The notes under the pieces are model-generated. The model made no database searches. It worked only from the letters and a program-made list of their open reading frames with translations, and was not told the DNA's origin. A program made the position numbers and the translations under genes. From assembly GCA_024349765.1 (NCBI GenBank), contig AP026073.1:4340001-4404000 (forward strand): a stretch of 64,000 nucleotides of DNA, written 5' to 3'. The DNA comes from Streptomyces nigrescens (GTDB lineage Bacteria > Actinomycetota > Actinomycetes > Streptomycetales > Streptomycetaceae). Below, one piece after another: positions 48,547 through 57,684 of the stretch (its first letter is position 1; each line of letters opens with the position of its first letter).

Positions 48547-49371
48547 GTGCCGTACAACAGTTTCGTAGCAGTAGGCGACAGCTTCACCGAAGGAATGTCC
48601 GACGGGCTTCCGGACGGCTCCTACCGTGGTTGGGCCGACCTTCTCGCCGCGCGGCTGGCGGCGCGGACTCCGGACTTCCGGTACGCCAACCTCGCGGTGC
48701 GCGGCAAGCTGATCGGGCAGATCCTGGACGACCAGTGCGGCCCGGCCGCGTCGATGGGCGCGGACCTGGTGACGCTGGTGGGCGGGCTCAACGACGTCCT
48801 GCGCCCGAAGTGCGACGTCGAGCGGGTGTGCGCGCAGCTGGAGACCGCGGCCGAGCTGCTGGTGAAGGGCGGCGGCCGGCTGGTGCTGATGCGCAGCCCG
48901 GGCCGCCGCGGGCCCGTACTGGAGCGCTTCCGGCCGCGGATGGAGCAGCTCTTCGCGCGGATCGACGAGATCGCCGCCCGGCACGGCGCGCTGGTCGTGG
49001 ACCTGTACGCGTCGAAGGCGCTGGCCGACCCGCGGATGTGGGCGGACGACCGGCTGCATCTGAACGCCGAGGGGCACAGCCGGGTGGCCGAGGCGGTCTG
49101 GCAGGCGCTCGGGCTGCCCGCCGAGTCGGACTGGGACGCCCCGCTGCCGGCGGCCGCACCGCCGGGCTGGCGGGCCCGGCGGACCGCGGACCTGCGCTTC
49201 GCGCGCGAGCACCTGGTGCCCTGGATAGGCCGGCGGCTCACCGGCCGCTCCTCGGGCGACGACCGGAAAGGCGCCCATGTGAGCCCCGAGCTGGGCACGG
49301 CCTTCTGGGTCGGCCCGGCGGACCACACGGACCCCGGCCCGGTGACCGGATGGGGCCGGGTCGGGGCCTGA
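48547..49371 (+). CDS. SGNH/GDSL hydrolase
   Basis: 274 residues. Block I is VAVGDSFTEGM with the nucleophile Ser, block III is VGGLNDVL with Asn, and block V is DRLHLNAEGH with the catalytic Asp/His. No signal peptide, so the enzyme is cytoplasmic, probably an esterase or deacylase. The last 60 residues (RARRTADLRFAREHLVPWIGRRL) form a charged extension common to actinomycete members. GTG 48547 seems leaderless. Confidence 0.92.
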   Translation: MPYNSFVAVGDSFTEGMSDGLPDGSYRGWADLLAARLAARTPDFRYANLAVRGKLIGQILDDQCGPAASMGADLVTLVGGLNDVLRPKCDVERVCAQLETAAELLVKGGGRLVLMRSPGRRGPVLERFRPRMEQLFARIDEIAARHGALVVDLYASKALADPRMWADDRLHLNAEGHSRVAEAVWQALGLPAESDWDAPLPAAAPPGWRARRTADLRFAREHLVPWIGRRLTGRSSGDDRKGAHVSPELGTAFWVGPADHTDPGPVTGWGRVGA

Positions 49372-49448
49372 GACAGCCGCAGCCCACCGGATGAGCCGGG
49401 TACGGAATACTGCCGGGCACAAGTGCGGGCACGGGGTGGGGGTAGTGG

Positions 49449-51431
49449 GTGCGACCGTTGACCAAGGACGATCCGCGGCAGATCGGACCGTTCCGGATCG
49501 TCGGGCTGCTCGGGGGCGGCGGCATGGGCCGGGTGTATCTCGGCCGGGCGGCGGACGGGCGGACGGTGGCGGTGAAGACCGCGCGGTCCGAACTCGCCGA
49601 CGACCGGGGCTTCCGGACGCGTTTCGCACGTGAGGTGGCCGCCGCCCGGCGGGTGGGCGGGCCGTTCGTGGCGCCGGTGGTCGACGCCGCGCCGCACGAC
49701 GACGTGCCGTGGATGGCGACCGACTACGTGCCGGGTGTCTCGCTGACCGATGCCGTGCACGACTGCGGGGCGCTGCCGGAGCGGGCGGTGCGGCTGCTGA
49801 CGGCGGGCCTGCTGCAGGCCCTGGCGGCGGTGCACGCGCACGGCCTGGTGCACCGCGACCTCAAGCCGTCGAACATCCTGCTCACGGCCGAGGGGCCGCG
49901 GGTGATCGACTTCGGCATCGCGTACTCGGCCGCGGACACCGCCCTGACGACGACCGGCACCGCCCTCGGCACACCGGGCTTCATGGCGCCCGAGCAGCTC
50001 GTGATGACGGGCCCCAACGTCACGGGCGCGGCGGACGTGTTCGCGCTCGGCGGGGTGATCGTGTTCGCGGCGACCGGTGGCGGTCCGTACGGGAGCGCCG
50101 AGCCGCAGATCCTGATGTACCGCACCGTGCACGAGGAGCCGCGGCTCGACGGTCTCCCGGACGGGCTGTCGGAGGTGGCGGCGGCCTGTCTGGCCAAGGA
50201 GCCGGAGCGGCGGCCCGCCCTGCCCGCCCTGATGGCACGGGTGGGCGCGCCCGGCCCGTACGGCGACTGGCTGCCGGCCCCCGTCGCCGTGCAGCTCCGC
50301 CGTCTGTCCGCGCAGCTCGCCGACCCCAGGTCCCCGGCCGATTTCGCGCCGCGCCCGCCGGCCCAGGCGCCGGCCGGCGTGCCGTTCGACCAGCTGCCGA
50401 CCAGTGCGAGTCCGGACGGCCCGCCGCCCCCGCCGCCGCCCGTCGCGAAGACGGCCTGGCCCGCGCACACCGCCACGCCCCCGCTGCCCGCCTCCCCGGC
50501 CCCGAGCCGGCGCCGGGTGCTGGCAGCGCTGTCCGTCGTCGGAGGCCTGGCCGGCACCGGGGCGCTGGGCTGGGCGCTGTGGCCGGAGGGCGGGGACCGC
50601 GCCAGTGGCGAGACCGCCGGGGACAAGGCCGCCGGCTCAGCGGAACCGTCCGGCCGGCTGCCGCAGGAGATCCGCGACAAGGGCAAGATCACCGTCGGCT
50701 CGGACATCGCGTACGCGCCCATGGAGTTCGTCAGGGACGGCAGGCCCGCCGGAGTCGACGTCGACATCGCGAACGCCCTCGGTCGCGAACTGGGTGTCCG
50801 CGTCACGTTCGAGAACGCCACCTTCGACTCCCTGCTCGCCGGGCTGGCCGCGGGCCGCTTCGACCTGGTCATGTCGGCGATGGCCGACACCAAGGACCGG
50901 CAGCAGGGGCGCGCGAACGGAACGAAGACCGGCAGCGGCGTCGACATGGTCGACTACTTCCGGGCCGGGCTCGTGCTCGTCGTCCGCAAGGGCAACCCGG
51001 AGGGCATCCACAGACCCGAGGACCTGTCCGGCAGGACGGTCGCCGTCCAGCGCGCCTCCGTGGCCCGCGACTACGTGGACGAGCTCGGCCGGAAGGCCGC
51101 CAAGGGGATCAGGATCCGGGAGTTCGACTCGCAGGCGGAGGTCTACGACGACATCGCCAAGGGCCGGTCCTCGGCCGGCCTCGACGACTTCCCGGTGGCG
51201 GCGCAGACCGCCGCCACCCTCTCGGGCGGCGGCGTCCTCGAACTCGCCGGCGGGCAACTCGACCCCCTGCTCTACGGCATCGCGGTGGCCAAGAACCGCA
51301 CGGCCCTGCGCGACGCGCTGCGCGGAGCCCTCGACCGCCTCATCAAGAGCGGCGAGTACGCGAAGATCCTCAAGAAGTGGTACGTCGAGGGCGGCGCGGT
51401 GCGGCGGGCGGTCGTCAACGGGGGCACGTAG
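49449..51431 (+). CDS. Membrane Ser/Thr protein kinase with extracellular amino-acid-type solute-binding domain
   Basis: 660 residues. An intact PknB-type kinase occupies about 12-270: GLLGGGGMGRVYLGRA glycine loop, VAVKTAR lysine, HRDLKPSN catalytic loop near 135, DFG near 154, APEQL. A Pro-rich linker follows (about 295-350), then a single helix after SRRR (about 357-379). The outside part (about 411-650), starting GKITVGSDIAYAPMEF, is a complete SBP_bac_3 domain as in amino-acid ABC transporters. The arrangement suggests a kinase that senses an extracellular amino acid or related solute. Confidence 0.93.
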   Translation: MRPLTKDDPRQIGPFRIVGLLGGGGMGRVYLGRAADGRTVAVKTARSELADDRGFRTRFAREVAAARRVGGPFVAPVVDAAPHDDVPWMATDYVPGVSLTDAVHDCGALPERAVRLLTAGLLQALAAVHAHGLVHRDLKPSNILLTAEGPRVIDFGIAYSAADTALTTTGTALGTPGFMAPEQLVMTGPNVTGAADVFALGGVIVFAATGGGPYGSAEPQILMYRTVHEEPRLDGLPDGLSEVAAACLAKEPERRPALPALMARVGAPGPYGDWLPAPVAVQLRRLSAQLADPRSPADFAPRPPAQAPAGVPFDQLPTSASPDGPPPPPPPVAKTAWPAHTATPPLPASPAPSRRRVLAALSVVGGLAGTGALGWALWPEGGDRASGETAGDKAAGSAEPSGRLPQEIRDKGKITVGSDIAYAPMEFVRDGRPAGVDVDIANALGRELGVRVTFENATFDSLLAGLAAGRFDLVMSAMADTKDRQQGRANGTKTGSGVDMVDYFRAGLVLVVRKGNPEGIHRPEDLSGRTVAVQRASVARDYVDELGRKAAKGIRIREFDSQAEVYDDIAKGRSSAGLDDFPVAAQTAATLSGGGVLELAGGQLDPLLYGIAVAKNRTALRDALRGALDRLIKSGEYAKILKKWYVEGGAVRRAVVNGGT

Positions 51432-51552
51432 GGAGGGCCGCGCCCCCGGCCCGGGCGTTCCGGGAGCGTGCGGGCCGGTCTTCGCGGCCGGGGCGTGGCG
51501 CCTGTAGGAACGCACAGCCGGGACCGGGGCGCTGGCCTGCGCGAATCGCCAG

Positions 51553-51558
51553 TAGACT
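51553..51558 (+). promoter_or_regulatory. Candidate -10 box of a leaderless purB transcript
   Basis: TAGACT, a common streptomycete vegetative -10 sequence, ends 8 nt before the GTG start of purB; there is no Shine-Dalgarno sequence between them. Confidence 0.45.
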
Positions 51559-51566
51559 CTGACCAC

Positions 51567-53009
51567 GTGACTGCTGTGTCTGCGAAGCCTCGCATCCCCA
51601 ATGTTCTGGCCGGCCGCTACGCCTCCGCGGAGCTGGCCGTGCTCTGGTCCCCCGAGTACAAGGTCAAGCTGGAGCGGAAGCTGTGGCTCGCCGTGCTGCG
51701 TGCCCAGAAGGACCTGGGGGTGGCGGTCCCCGAGGAGGCGCTGGCCGACTACGAGCGGGTCCTGGAGGACGTCGACCTGGCGTCGATCGCCGAGCGCGAG
51801 AAGGTCACCCGGCACGACGTGAAGGCGCGGATCGAGGAGTTCAACGCGCTGGCCGGCCACGAGCAGGTCCACAAGGGCATGACCTCCCGCGACCTGACCG
51901 AGAACGTCGAGCAGCTCCAGGTGCGGCTGTCGCTGGAGCTGATGCGGGACCGCACGGTCGCCGTGCTGGCGCGCCTGGGTTCGCTGGCCGCCCAGCACGC
52001 CGAGCTGGTGATGGCGGGCCGCTCGCACAACGTCGCCGCGCAGGCCACGACGCTCGGCAAGCGGTTCGCGACCGCGGCGGACGAGCTGCTGGTGGCGTAC
52101 GCGCGCCTGGAAGACCTGCTCTCCCGTTACCCGCTGCGCGGCATCAAGGGCCCCGTGGGTACCGCGCAGGACATGCTGGACCTGCTGGGCGGCGACGCGG
52201 CGAAGCTGGCCGAGCTGGAACAGCGGATCGCCGGGCACCTCGGCTTCGGGCAGGCCTTCACGTCCGTCGGCCAGGTCTACCCGCGCTCGCTGGACTACGA
52301 CGTGGTCACCTCGCTGGTGCAGCTGGCCGCGGCCCCCTCGTCGCTGGCGAAGACGATCCGGCTGATGGCCGGGCACGAGCTGGTCACCGAGGGCTTCAAG
52401 CCCGGCCAGGTCGGCTCGTCGGCGATGCCGCACAAGATGAACACCCGCTCCTGCGAGCGCGTCAACGGCCTGATGGTGATCCTGCGCGGCTACGCCTCGA
52501 TGGCCGGTGAGCTCTCGGGCGACCAGTGGAACGAGGGCGACGTGTCCTGCTCCGTGGTGCGCCGGGTCGCCCTGCCGGACTCGTTCTTCGCGCTGGACGG
52601 GCTGCTGGAGACGTTCCTGACGGTGCTCGACGAGTTCGGTGCGTTCCCCGCCGTCGTCGCCCGCGAGCTGGACCGCTACCTGCCGTTCCTCGCCACGACG
52701 AAGGTGCTGATGGGGTCGGTCCGCGCCGGGGTGGGCCGCGAGGAGGCCCACGAGGCGATCAAGGAGAACGCGGTGGCGTCCGCGCTGGCCATGCGCGAGC
52801 AGGGCGCCGAGCGCAACGAGCTGCTGGACAAGCTGGCGGCGGACTCCCGGATTCCGCTGGACCGGGCGCAGCTGGACGCGCTGATGGCGGACAAGCTGTC
52901 GTTCACGGGTGCGGCCGCCGACCAGGTGGCGGCGGTCGTCGCCCGGATCGAGGAGATCGCCAAGCAGCACCCGGAGGCCGCCGGCTACACCCCGGGCGCG
53001 ATCCTCTGA
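51567..53009 (+). CDS. purB: Adenylosuccinate lyase
   Basis: 480-residue fumarase-superfamily enzyme acting twice in purine synthesis (SAICAR to AICAR, adenylosuccinate to AMP). The superfamily signature is GSSAMPHKMNTRSCERV; HVKGMTSRDLTEN-type (here HKGMTSRDLTENVEQL) and AGRSHNVAAQATTLG hold the catalytic His residues. GTG 51567 gives the family N-terminus (RIPNVLAGRYAS); a GTG 9 bases later is possible. The mug gene follows after 15 bp. Confidence 0.96.
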   Translation: MTAVSAKPRIPNVLAGRYASAELAVLWSPEYKVKLERKLWLAVLRAQKDLGVAVPEEALADYERVLEDVDLASIAEREKVTRHDVKARIEEFNALAGHEQVHKGMTSRDLTENVEQLQVRLSLELMRDRTVAVLARLGSLAAQHAELVMAGRSHNVAAQATTLGKRFATAADELLVAYARLEDLLSRYPLRGIKGPVGTAQDMLDLLGGDAAKLAELEQRIAGHLGFGQAFTSVGQVYPRSLDYDVVTSLVQLAAAPSSLAKTIRLMAGHELVTEGFKPGQVGSSAMPHKMNTRSCERVNGLMVILRGYASMAGELSGDQWNEGDVSCSVVRRVALPDSFFALDGLLETFLTVLDEFGAFPAVVARELDRYLPFLATTKVLMGSVRAGVGREEAHEAIKENAVASALAMREQGAERNELLDKLAADSRIPLDRAQLDALMADKLSFTGAAADQVAAVVARIEEIAKQHPEAAGYTPGAIL

Positions 53010-53024
53010 CCCGGGAGCCCTGAG

Positions 53025-53582
53025 GTGCGCTTCACCCCGGAGGAGCTGCAGGCCGCTCGGGACCGCCTCGTCCCGGACGTGGCGGCGAGCGGTCTGCGGG
53101 TCCTCTTCTGCGGGATCAACCCCGGGCTGATGTCGGCGGCCACCGGCCACCACTTCGCCCGGCCCGGCAACCGGTTCTGGCCGGTGCTGCACGCCGCCGG
53201 CTTCACACCGCGGCGGCTGCGCCCCGACGAGCAGGAGGAACTGCTCGCGCACGGTGTCGGGATCACCAATGTCGTCGCGCGGGCGACCGCCCGGGCGGAC
53301 GAGCTGACCGCGGAGGAGTTCCGCGAGGGCGGCCGGCTGCTGGCGGAGAAGGTGGCCCGGCTGCGGCCGCGCTGGCTCGCCGTCGCCGGGGTCACCGCCT
53401 ACCGCGTCGCCTTCGACGACAAGCGGGCGACGGTCGGGCCGCAGCCACGCACGCTGGGGGGCACCAGGATCTGGGCGTTGCCCAACCCCAGTGGGCTGAA
53501 CGCCCATTGGACGCCGGCGACGATGGCGGAGGAGTACGGGCGGCTGCGCGCGGCGGCGTTCGCGGAGGACGGGGACGCGTAG
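53025..53582 (+). CDS. mug: G/U mismatch-specific uracil-DNA glycosylase
   Basis: 185-residue Mug/TDG-family base-excision repair enzyme. Motif 1 is LFCGINPGLMSAATGHHFARPGNRFW with the catalytic Asn; motif 2 is LPNPSGLNAHWT. It removes uracil and related lesions opposite G. It is the second gene after purB and probably co-transcribed, GTG start at 53025 after CCCTGAGG. Confidence 0.93.
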   Translation: MRFTPEELQAARDRLVPDVAASGLRVLFCGINPGLMSAATGHHFARPGNRFWPVLHAAGFTPRRLRPDEQEELLAHGVGITNVVARATARADELTAEEFREGGRLLAEKVARLRPRWLAVAGVTAYRVAFDDKRATVGPQPRTLGGTRIWALPNPSGLNAHWTPATMAEEYGRLRAAAFAEDGDA

Positions 53583-53724
53583 CGGGTCCCCTTCTCGGGA
53601 CCGTGGGGCGTCCGGACGGCGGGCGTTCGACGAACCGTCATCTTGAAGGCGTGTACATGTCACCTCGGTGGCTCTACTCTGTCGCCGCCCGTGCACGCCC
53701 CCACTCTTCCGTACGGAGGCAGTC

Positions 53725-54669
53725 GTGCCCACTCCGTCCCCCTCGTCTTCCGCTCCCCCCTCCGCCGCGGCGTCCCCGGCGGACCACCGCGGCCGCCGCT
53801 CGCGCCGCCACAAGCTCACCGCGCTCGCCGGGGCGTTCGGCCTCGCCGCCGCCGGCCTCGGCGTCTGGGCGGGCAACGGCTTCGGCGCCGAGGCCACCGC
53901 GGCCGGGGTGCCCAGCCCCGACCACGTGGTCGTGGTGGTCTTCGAGAACCACGCCTACAACCAGGTGCTGGGCAGCTCCAGCGCCCCGTACATCAACTCC
54001 CTGGCCTCCGGCGGCGCCAGCCTCACCGCCTCGTACGCCGAGACCCACCCCAGCCAGCCCAACTACTACGCGATGTTCTCCGGCGACACCCAGGGCGTCA
54101 CCGACGACAGCTGCGTCACCCCCGGTTTCAGCTCCGCGCCCAACCTCGCCTCCGAGGTGACCGCGGCCGGCAAGACCTGGGCGAGCTACAACGAATCGCT
54201 GCCGTCCGAGGGCTCCACCACCTGCCGGAGCGGCAAGTACGCGCAGAAGCACAACCCGTGGTTCGGCTTCGGCAACGTGCCCACGAACACGGCGCACACC
54301 TTCGACGCGTTCCCCACGGACTTCAGCACGCTGCCGACCGTGTCGTTCGTCGTGCCGAACCTGTGCGGCGACATGCACGACTGCTCGGTCTCCACCGGCG
54401 ACACCTGGCTGAAGAACCACCTCAAGAGCTACGCGGACTGGGCCAAGACCCACAACAGCCTGCTGCTGCTCACCTTCGACGAGGACAACCGCCTCAGCGG
54501 CAACCGCATCCCGACCGTCCTGTACGGCCAGCCGGTGCAGCCCGGCTCCACCTCGGGCACCACCTACAACCACTACGACGTGCTGCGCACCCTCGAGGAC
54601 ATGTACGGCACCTCGCACGCCGGGAAGGCCGCCGACGCCAAGGACATCACCGGCGTCTGGGCGAGCTGA
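53725..54669 (+). CDS. Secreted phosphoesterase (alkaline phosphatase superfamily, acid-phosphatase-like)
   Basis: 314-residue precursor. A hydrophobic segment (KLTALAGAFGLAAAGLGVWAG) after an Arg-rich N-terminus (RRSRRHK) is a signal or anchor. The catalytic domain starts DHVVVVVFENHAYNQVLG (Asn/His-containing first metal region) and contains NYYAMFSGD, LLLLTFDEDNRLSGNRIPTVL and YNHYDVLRTLEDMYG, typical of the PLC/AcpA phosphoesterase group. GTG 53725 has GGAGG. The MFS gene starts one base after its stop. Confidence 0.9.
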   Translation: MPTPSPSSSAPPSAAASPADHRGRRSRRHKLTALAGAFGLAAAGLGVWAGNGFGAEATAAGVPSPDHVVVVVFENHAYNQVLGSSSAPYINSLASGGASLTASYAETHPSQPNYYAMFSGDTQGVTDDSCVTPGFSSAPNLASEVTAAGKTWASYNESLPSEGSTTCRSGKYAQKHNPWFGFGNVPTNTAHTFDAFPTDFSTLPTVSFVVPNLCGDMHDCSVSTGDTWLKNHLKSYADWAKTHNSLLLLTFDEDNRLSGNRIPTVLYGQPVQPGSTSGTTYNHYDVLRTLEDMYGTSHAGKAADAKDITGVWAS

Positions 54670-54670
54670 C

Positions 54671-56065
54671 GTGTACCTCGCGGACAGCCGCGCCACCCCC
54701 ACGACGGCCGGCCCGGGCGCACGCCCGGGCCGGCCGGTCCGGGCCGCGGTCCCCGGCACCGTCCTCGTCCTGGGCGCCGTCAGCCTGATCACCGACGTCT
54801 CCTCGGAGATGGTCACCGCCGTCCTGCCGCTGTACCTCGTCGCCGAACTCGGCCTGTCCCCGCTCGGTTTCGGGCTGCTGGACGGGGTGTACAACGGCGT
54901 CAGCGCGCTCGTCCGGCTGGTCGGCGGGCGGGTCTCGGACCGCGGCGGGGGCGGCGGCCACAAGGGCGTCGCGGTGGTCGGATACGGCCTCTCGGCCCTG
55001 TGCAAACCGCTGTTGCTGCTCGTGCACACCCTGCCGCTGATCGGTGCCGTGCTGGCCGCCGACCGCACCGGCAAGGGGCTGCGCACCGCGCCGCGTGACG
55101 CGATGATCTCGCTCGCCAGTGAACCGGCGGTCCGCGGCCGGGCGTTCGGCGTGCACCGGGCGATGGACACCGCGGGCGCGCTGCTCGGCCCGCTGGTCGC
55201 CTTCCTCGTGCTGCGCGCCGCGGCCGGCGGGTACGACGCGGTGTTCACGGTCAGCGGCTGTGTGGCCGCGCTCGGCGTGACCGTCCTGCTGCTCTTCGTC
55301 CCCGGCCGGATCCGGTCCCCCGCACCGGGCGCCGCCGAGGCCGCCGGCCGGCTCCCGTCACCGGCGCGCGGCTCGCGCCCGTCCCCGGCGCACGGCGCGC
55401 ATCCGTCGCCGGCGCACGCCCCGGCCTCCGCCCCTCCGCTGCGGCCGTTGCTGCGTCTGCCCGCGTTGCGCCGGCTGACCTGCTGCGCCGTGCTGCTCGG
55501 TCTGACCACGGTCAGCGACTCCTTCCTCTACCTCACCCTCCAGCGCCGCCTCGGGCTGTCCGAGGCGTGGTTCCCGCTGCTGCCGCTCGGCACCGCCGCG
55601 GCCTTCCTGCTGCTGGCCGTGCCGCTGGGCGCGGTCGCGGACCGGTGGGGCCGCCGCCGGCTGTTCCTCCTCGGCCATCTCGCGCTGCTCGGCGCCTACG
55701 GGCTGCTGCTCGCCCCGTCCGCCGCCTCGCCGGTGGCAACCTGCCTGGTCCTCCTCCTGCACGGCGGTTTCTACGCGTCCACCGACGGTGTGCTCGCCGC
55801 GGCCACCGCCGACGCGGTCCCGGACACCTCGCGCGGCAGCGGGCTGGCGGTCGTGCAGACCGGCCAGGCCGCGGCCCGCTTCGGCTGCTCGCTGGCCTTC
55901 GGCGCGGCCTGGACCGCCTGGGGCGACCGCTGGGCGCTCGCCCTCGCCGCGGCCGGTCTGGCACTCGCCGCCGCACTCAGCGCCCGGCTGCTGCGCCCCA
56001 CCCCGGCGGCCGGCGCCCTCCCGCCCCGGACCGACGCCCCCACACCATCGGAGCCCGCCACGTGA
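54671..56065 (+). CDS. MFS transporter
   Basis: 464 residues with about 12 hydrophobic helices. The helix 2-3 loop LVRLVGGRVSDRGGGGGHKG and the helix 4 TGKGLRTAPRDAMISL resemble the MFS subgroup of presumed exporters. The central cytoplasmic loop has an 8-residue repeat (PSPARGSR, PSPAHGAH, PSPAHAPA). The gene starts 2 bp after the phosphoesterase stop, and the next gene overlaps its own stop, so the three are one operon. Substrate unknown. Confidence 0.9.
   Translation: MYLADSRATPTTAGPGARPGRPVRAAVPGTVLVLGAVSLITDVSSEMVTAVLPLYLVAELGLSPLGFGLLDGVYNGVSALVRLVGGRVSDRGGGGGHKGVAVVGYGLSALCKPLLLLVHTLPLIGAVLAADRTGKGLRTAPRDAMISLASEPAVRGRAFGVHRAMDTAGALLGPLVAFLVLRAAAGGYDAVFTVSGCVAALGVTVLLLFVPGRIRSPAPGAAEAAGRLPSPARGSRPSPAHGAHPSPAHAPASAPPLRPLLRLPALRRLTCCAVLLGLTTVSDSFLYLTLQRRLGLSEAWFPLLPLGTAAAFLLLAVPLGAVADRWGRRRLFLLGHLALLGAYGLLLAPSAASPVATCLVLLLHGGFYASTDGVLAAATADAVPDTSRGSGLAVVQTGQAAARFGCSLAFGAAWTAWGDRWALALAAAGLALAAALSARLLRPTPAAGALPPRTDAPTPSEPAT
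55355..55426 (+). repeat. Three tandem 24-bp repeats inside the MFS gene
   Basis: Units at 55355-55378, 55379-55402 and 55403-55426 share CCGTC-CCGGCGC-CG and encode 8-residue units in the central cytoplasmic loop. The period is a multiple of three, so unit number could vary without frameshift. Confidence 0.7.
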
Positions 56066-57078
56066 ACCGCACCGCCCGCCTCCTGGTCCTGCTCGGCGCC
56101 GTCCTCCTCCTCGGCGGGATCGCGGTCGGCGCCACCCTGCGCGCCGCCGGCCGGGCCGCCGAGAAGGACCGCACCCAGGCCGGCGGGCCCGCGGTCACCT
56201 CCGGTGCGGTACGGCTGAGCGATCCGCACCGCGCGTTCTTCCGCAACATGGCCTGGGGCCCGCACCGCGACGAGATCACCGCCGTCCCGGCCGGCCGGCT
56301 CTCCGGCCCGCGCACCGCCTCCGGCGTCCGCTGCCTGCGCTTCCACGCGGCCGCCGGCACCGGCATCTGCCTGCAGGCCGTGCACGGTGAACTCCGCGAC
56401 ACCTACCGGGCGGTGGTCCTCGACGACCGGCTGCACGAGCGGCGCCACTACGACCTGGCCGGCACCCCGACCCGCGCCCGGGTCTCCCCCGGCGGCCGCA
56501 CCGTCGCCTGGACCGTCTTCGTCAGCGGCGACTCCTACGCGGGCACCGCCTTCTCCACCCGGACCTCGATCCTCGACACCCGCACCGGGCACCTGGACGC
56601 CAACCTGGAGACCTACGCGCTGACCATCGACGGACACCGGGTGCACGCGGCCGACACCAACGTCTGGGGCGTCACCTTCGCCGACGACGACCGCTTCTAC
56701 GCCACCGCCGCCACCGGCGGAAAGACCTACCTCGTCCGCGGTGACCGCACCGCCCGCACCCTGCGCGCGCTGCACGCCAACGTCGAATGCCCCTCGCTGT
56801 CGCCCGACGGCACCCGCATCGCCTACAAGAAGCGGGTCGCCGACGCCGATCCGGACGCCCCCTGGCGGCTGTACGTGCTCGATCTGCGCACGCTGCGCGA
56901 GACCGCGACCGGGGAGCACCGCACCATCGACGACCAGGCGGTCTGGCAGGACCGGCACACCCTGGTCTACGCGCTGCCGGGCGACTACGGCGCCGATCTG
57001 TGGACCGTCCCCGCCGACGGCTCGGGCACCCCGCGCCGGCTCGCCACCGCGGCGCTCGCCCCCGCCTTCCCTCACTGA
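56062..57078 (+). CDS. Membrane-anchored TolB-like beta-propeller protein
   Basis: 338 residues. An N-terminal helix (RLLVLLGAVLLLGGIAVGATL) anchors or exports it; the remainder is a PD40/WD40-like propeller with repeats such as RARVSPGGRTVAWTVF, CPSLSPDGTRIAYKK and DLWTVPADGSGTPRRL. GTG 56062 overlaps the MFS stop (GTGA). Such domains usually mediate binding rather than catalysis. Its 3' end overlaps the convergent next gene by 7 bp. Confidence 0.85.
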   Translation: MNRTARLLVLLGAVLLLGGIAVGATLRAAGRAAEKDRTQAGGPAVTSGAVRLSDPHRAFFRNMAWGPHRDEITAVPAGRLSGPRTASGVRCLRFHAAAGTGICLQAVHGELRDTYRAVVLDDRLHERRHYDLAGTPTRARVSPGGRTVAWTVFVSGDSYAGTAFSTRTSILDTRTGHLDANLETYALTIDGHRVHAADTNVWGVTFADDDRFYATAATGGKTYLVRGDRTARTLRALHANVECPSLSPDGTRIAYKKRVADADPDAPWRLYVLDLRTLRETATGEHRTIDDQAVWQDRHTLVYALPGDYGADLWTVPADGSGTPRRLATAALAPAFPH

Positions 57079-57527
57079 CCGCCGGCCACCCGCGCCACCT
57101 CCTCCTCCCCCACCGCCACCAGCAGCTGCAACGGCAGCTCCCGGTCGCCCTGTCCGACACCCACGCCTATCCACCGGCCGTCCACCCGCCAGCCGTACAT
57201 CAGCGGCACGAAACCGCACAGGGTGTCCAGCGGCGGCCGCACCGGCAGCCCCTGCGCCGTCCGCTCCAACACGCCTGCCAGGTCCAGCACTTGGGGCTCG
57301 CCCCACCGTAAGGACAGCGCCCGCACCAGGGCGGTCAGCGCGGCTTCGAACTCCTCCTCGGCCTCCGCGAGCTCGGCGAGATCCGCGTCCCAGAAATCCT
57401 GGCTGACCCGCAGATCCGCTATGTGGAAGCCCGGCCCGCTCTCGGCCGGCGCGGAGCGGACCCGCTGCGCCGGGAACTCCCGCAGGCGCAGCCGGTCGAT
57501 GGTCGTCAGCTGCTCGTCAAGCTTCAT
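57072..57527 (-). CDS. Conserved protein of unknown function
   Basis: 151 residues, cytoplasmic, no cysteine pair or membrane segment. It begins MKLDEQLTTIDRLRLREFPA and contains an acidic helix (LAELAEAEEEFEAALTALV) followed by beta-rich sequence LCGFVPLMYGWRVDGRWIGV. I recall similar lone proteins in streptomycetes without assigned role. ATG 57527 was chosen because the upstream frame is low-complexity. It overlaps the end of the propeller gene by 7 bp. Confidence 0.75.
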   Translation of the reverse strand: MKLDEQLTTIDRLRLREFPAQRVRSAPAESGPGFHIADLRVSQDFWDADLAELAEAEEEFEAALTALVRALSLRWGEPQVLDLAGVLERTAQGLPVRPPLDTLCGFVPLMYGWRVDGRWIGVGVGQGDRELPLQLLVAVGEEEVARVAGGQ

Positions 57528-57684
57528 ACCGTCAGTAAAGCGCGGGGGTCTGACAATTGGCCGTGCCACCGGTGCCGGCAGCGCCACAGCGGCCCCTGAG
57601 CTCCGCATTCGGCCCCCCTGCGCCGGGGAGGTTTCCCCCACCGGGGGGAGGCGACGCCCGGTCACGCGCTGGCACGATGACGGC

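Noticed and set aside
48117-49629. Open frames on both strands through the repeat element
   Set aside because: They begin in repeat copies, give low-complexity products and contain no known domain; the repeats explain them.
50637-53897. Minus-strand open frame of over 1000 codons opposite the kinase, purB and mug genes
   Set aside because: It is antisense to three recognised genes, has an Arg/Gly/Val-rich low-complexity composition and no recognisable domain; long antisense frames are expected at this GC content.
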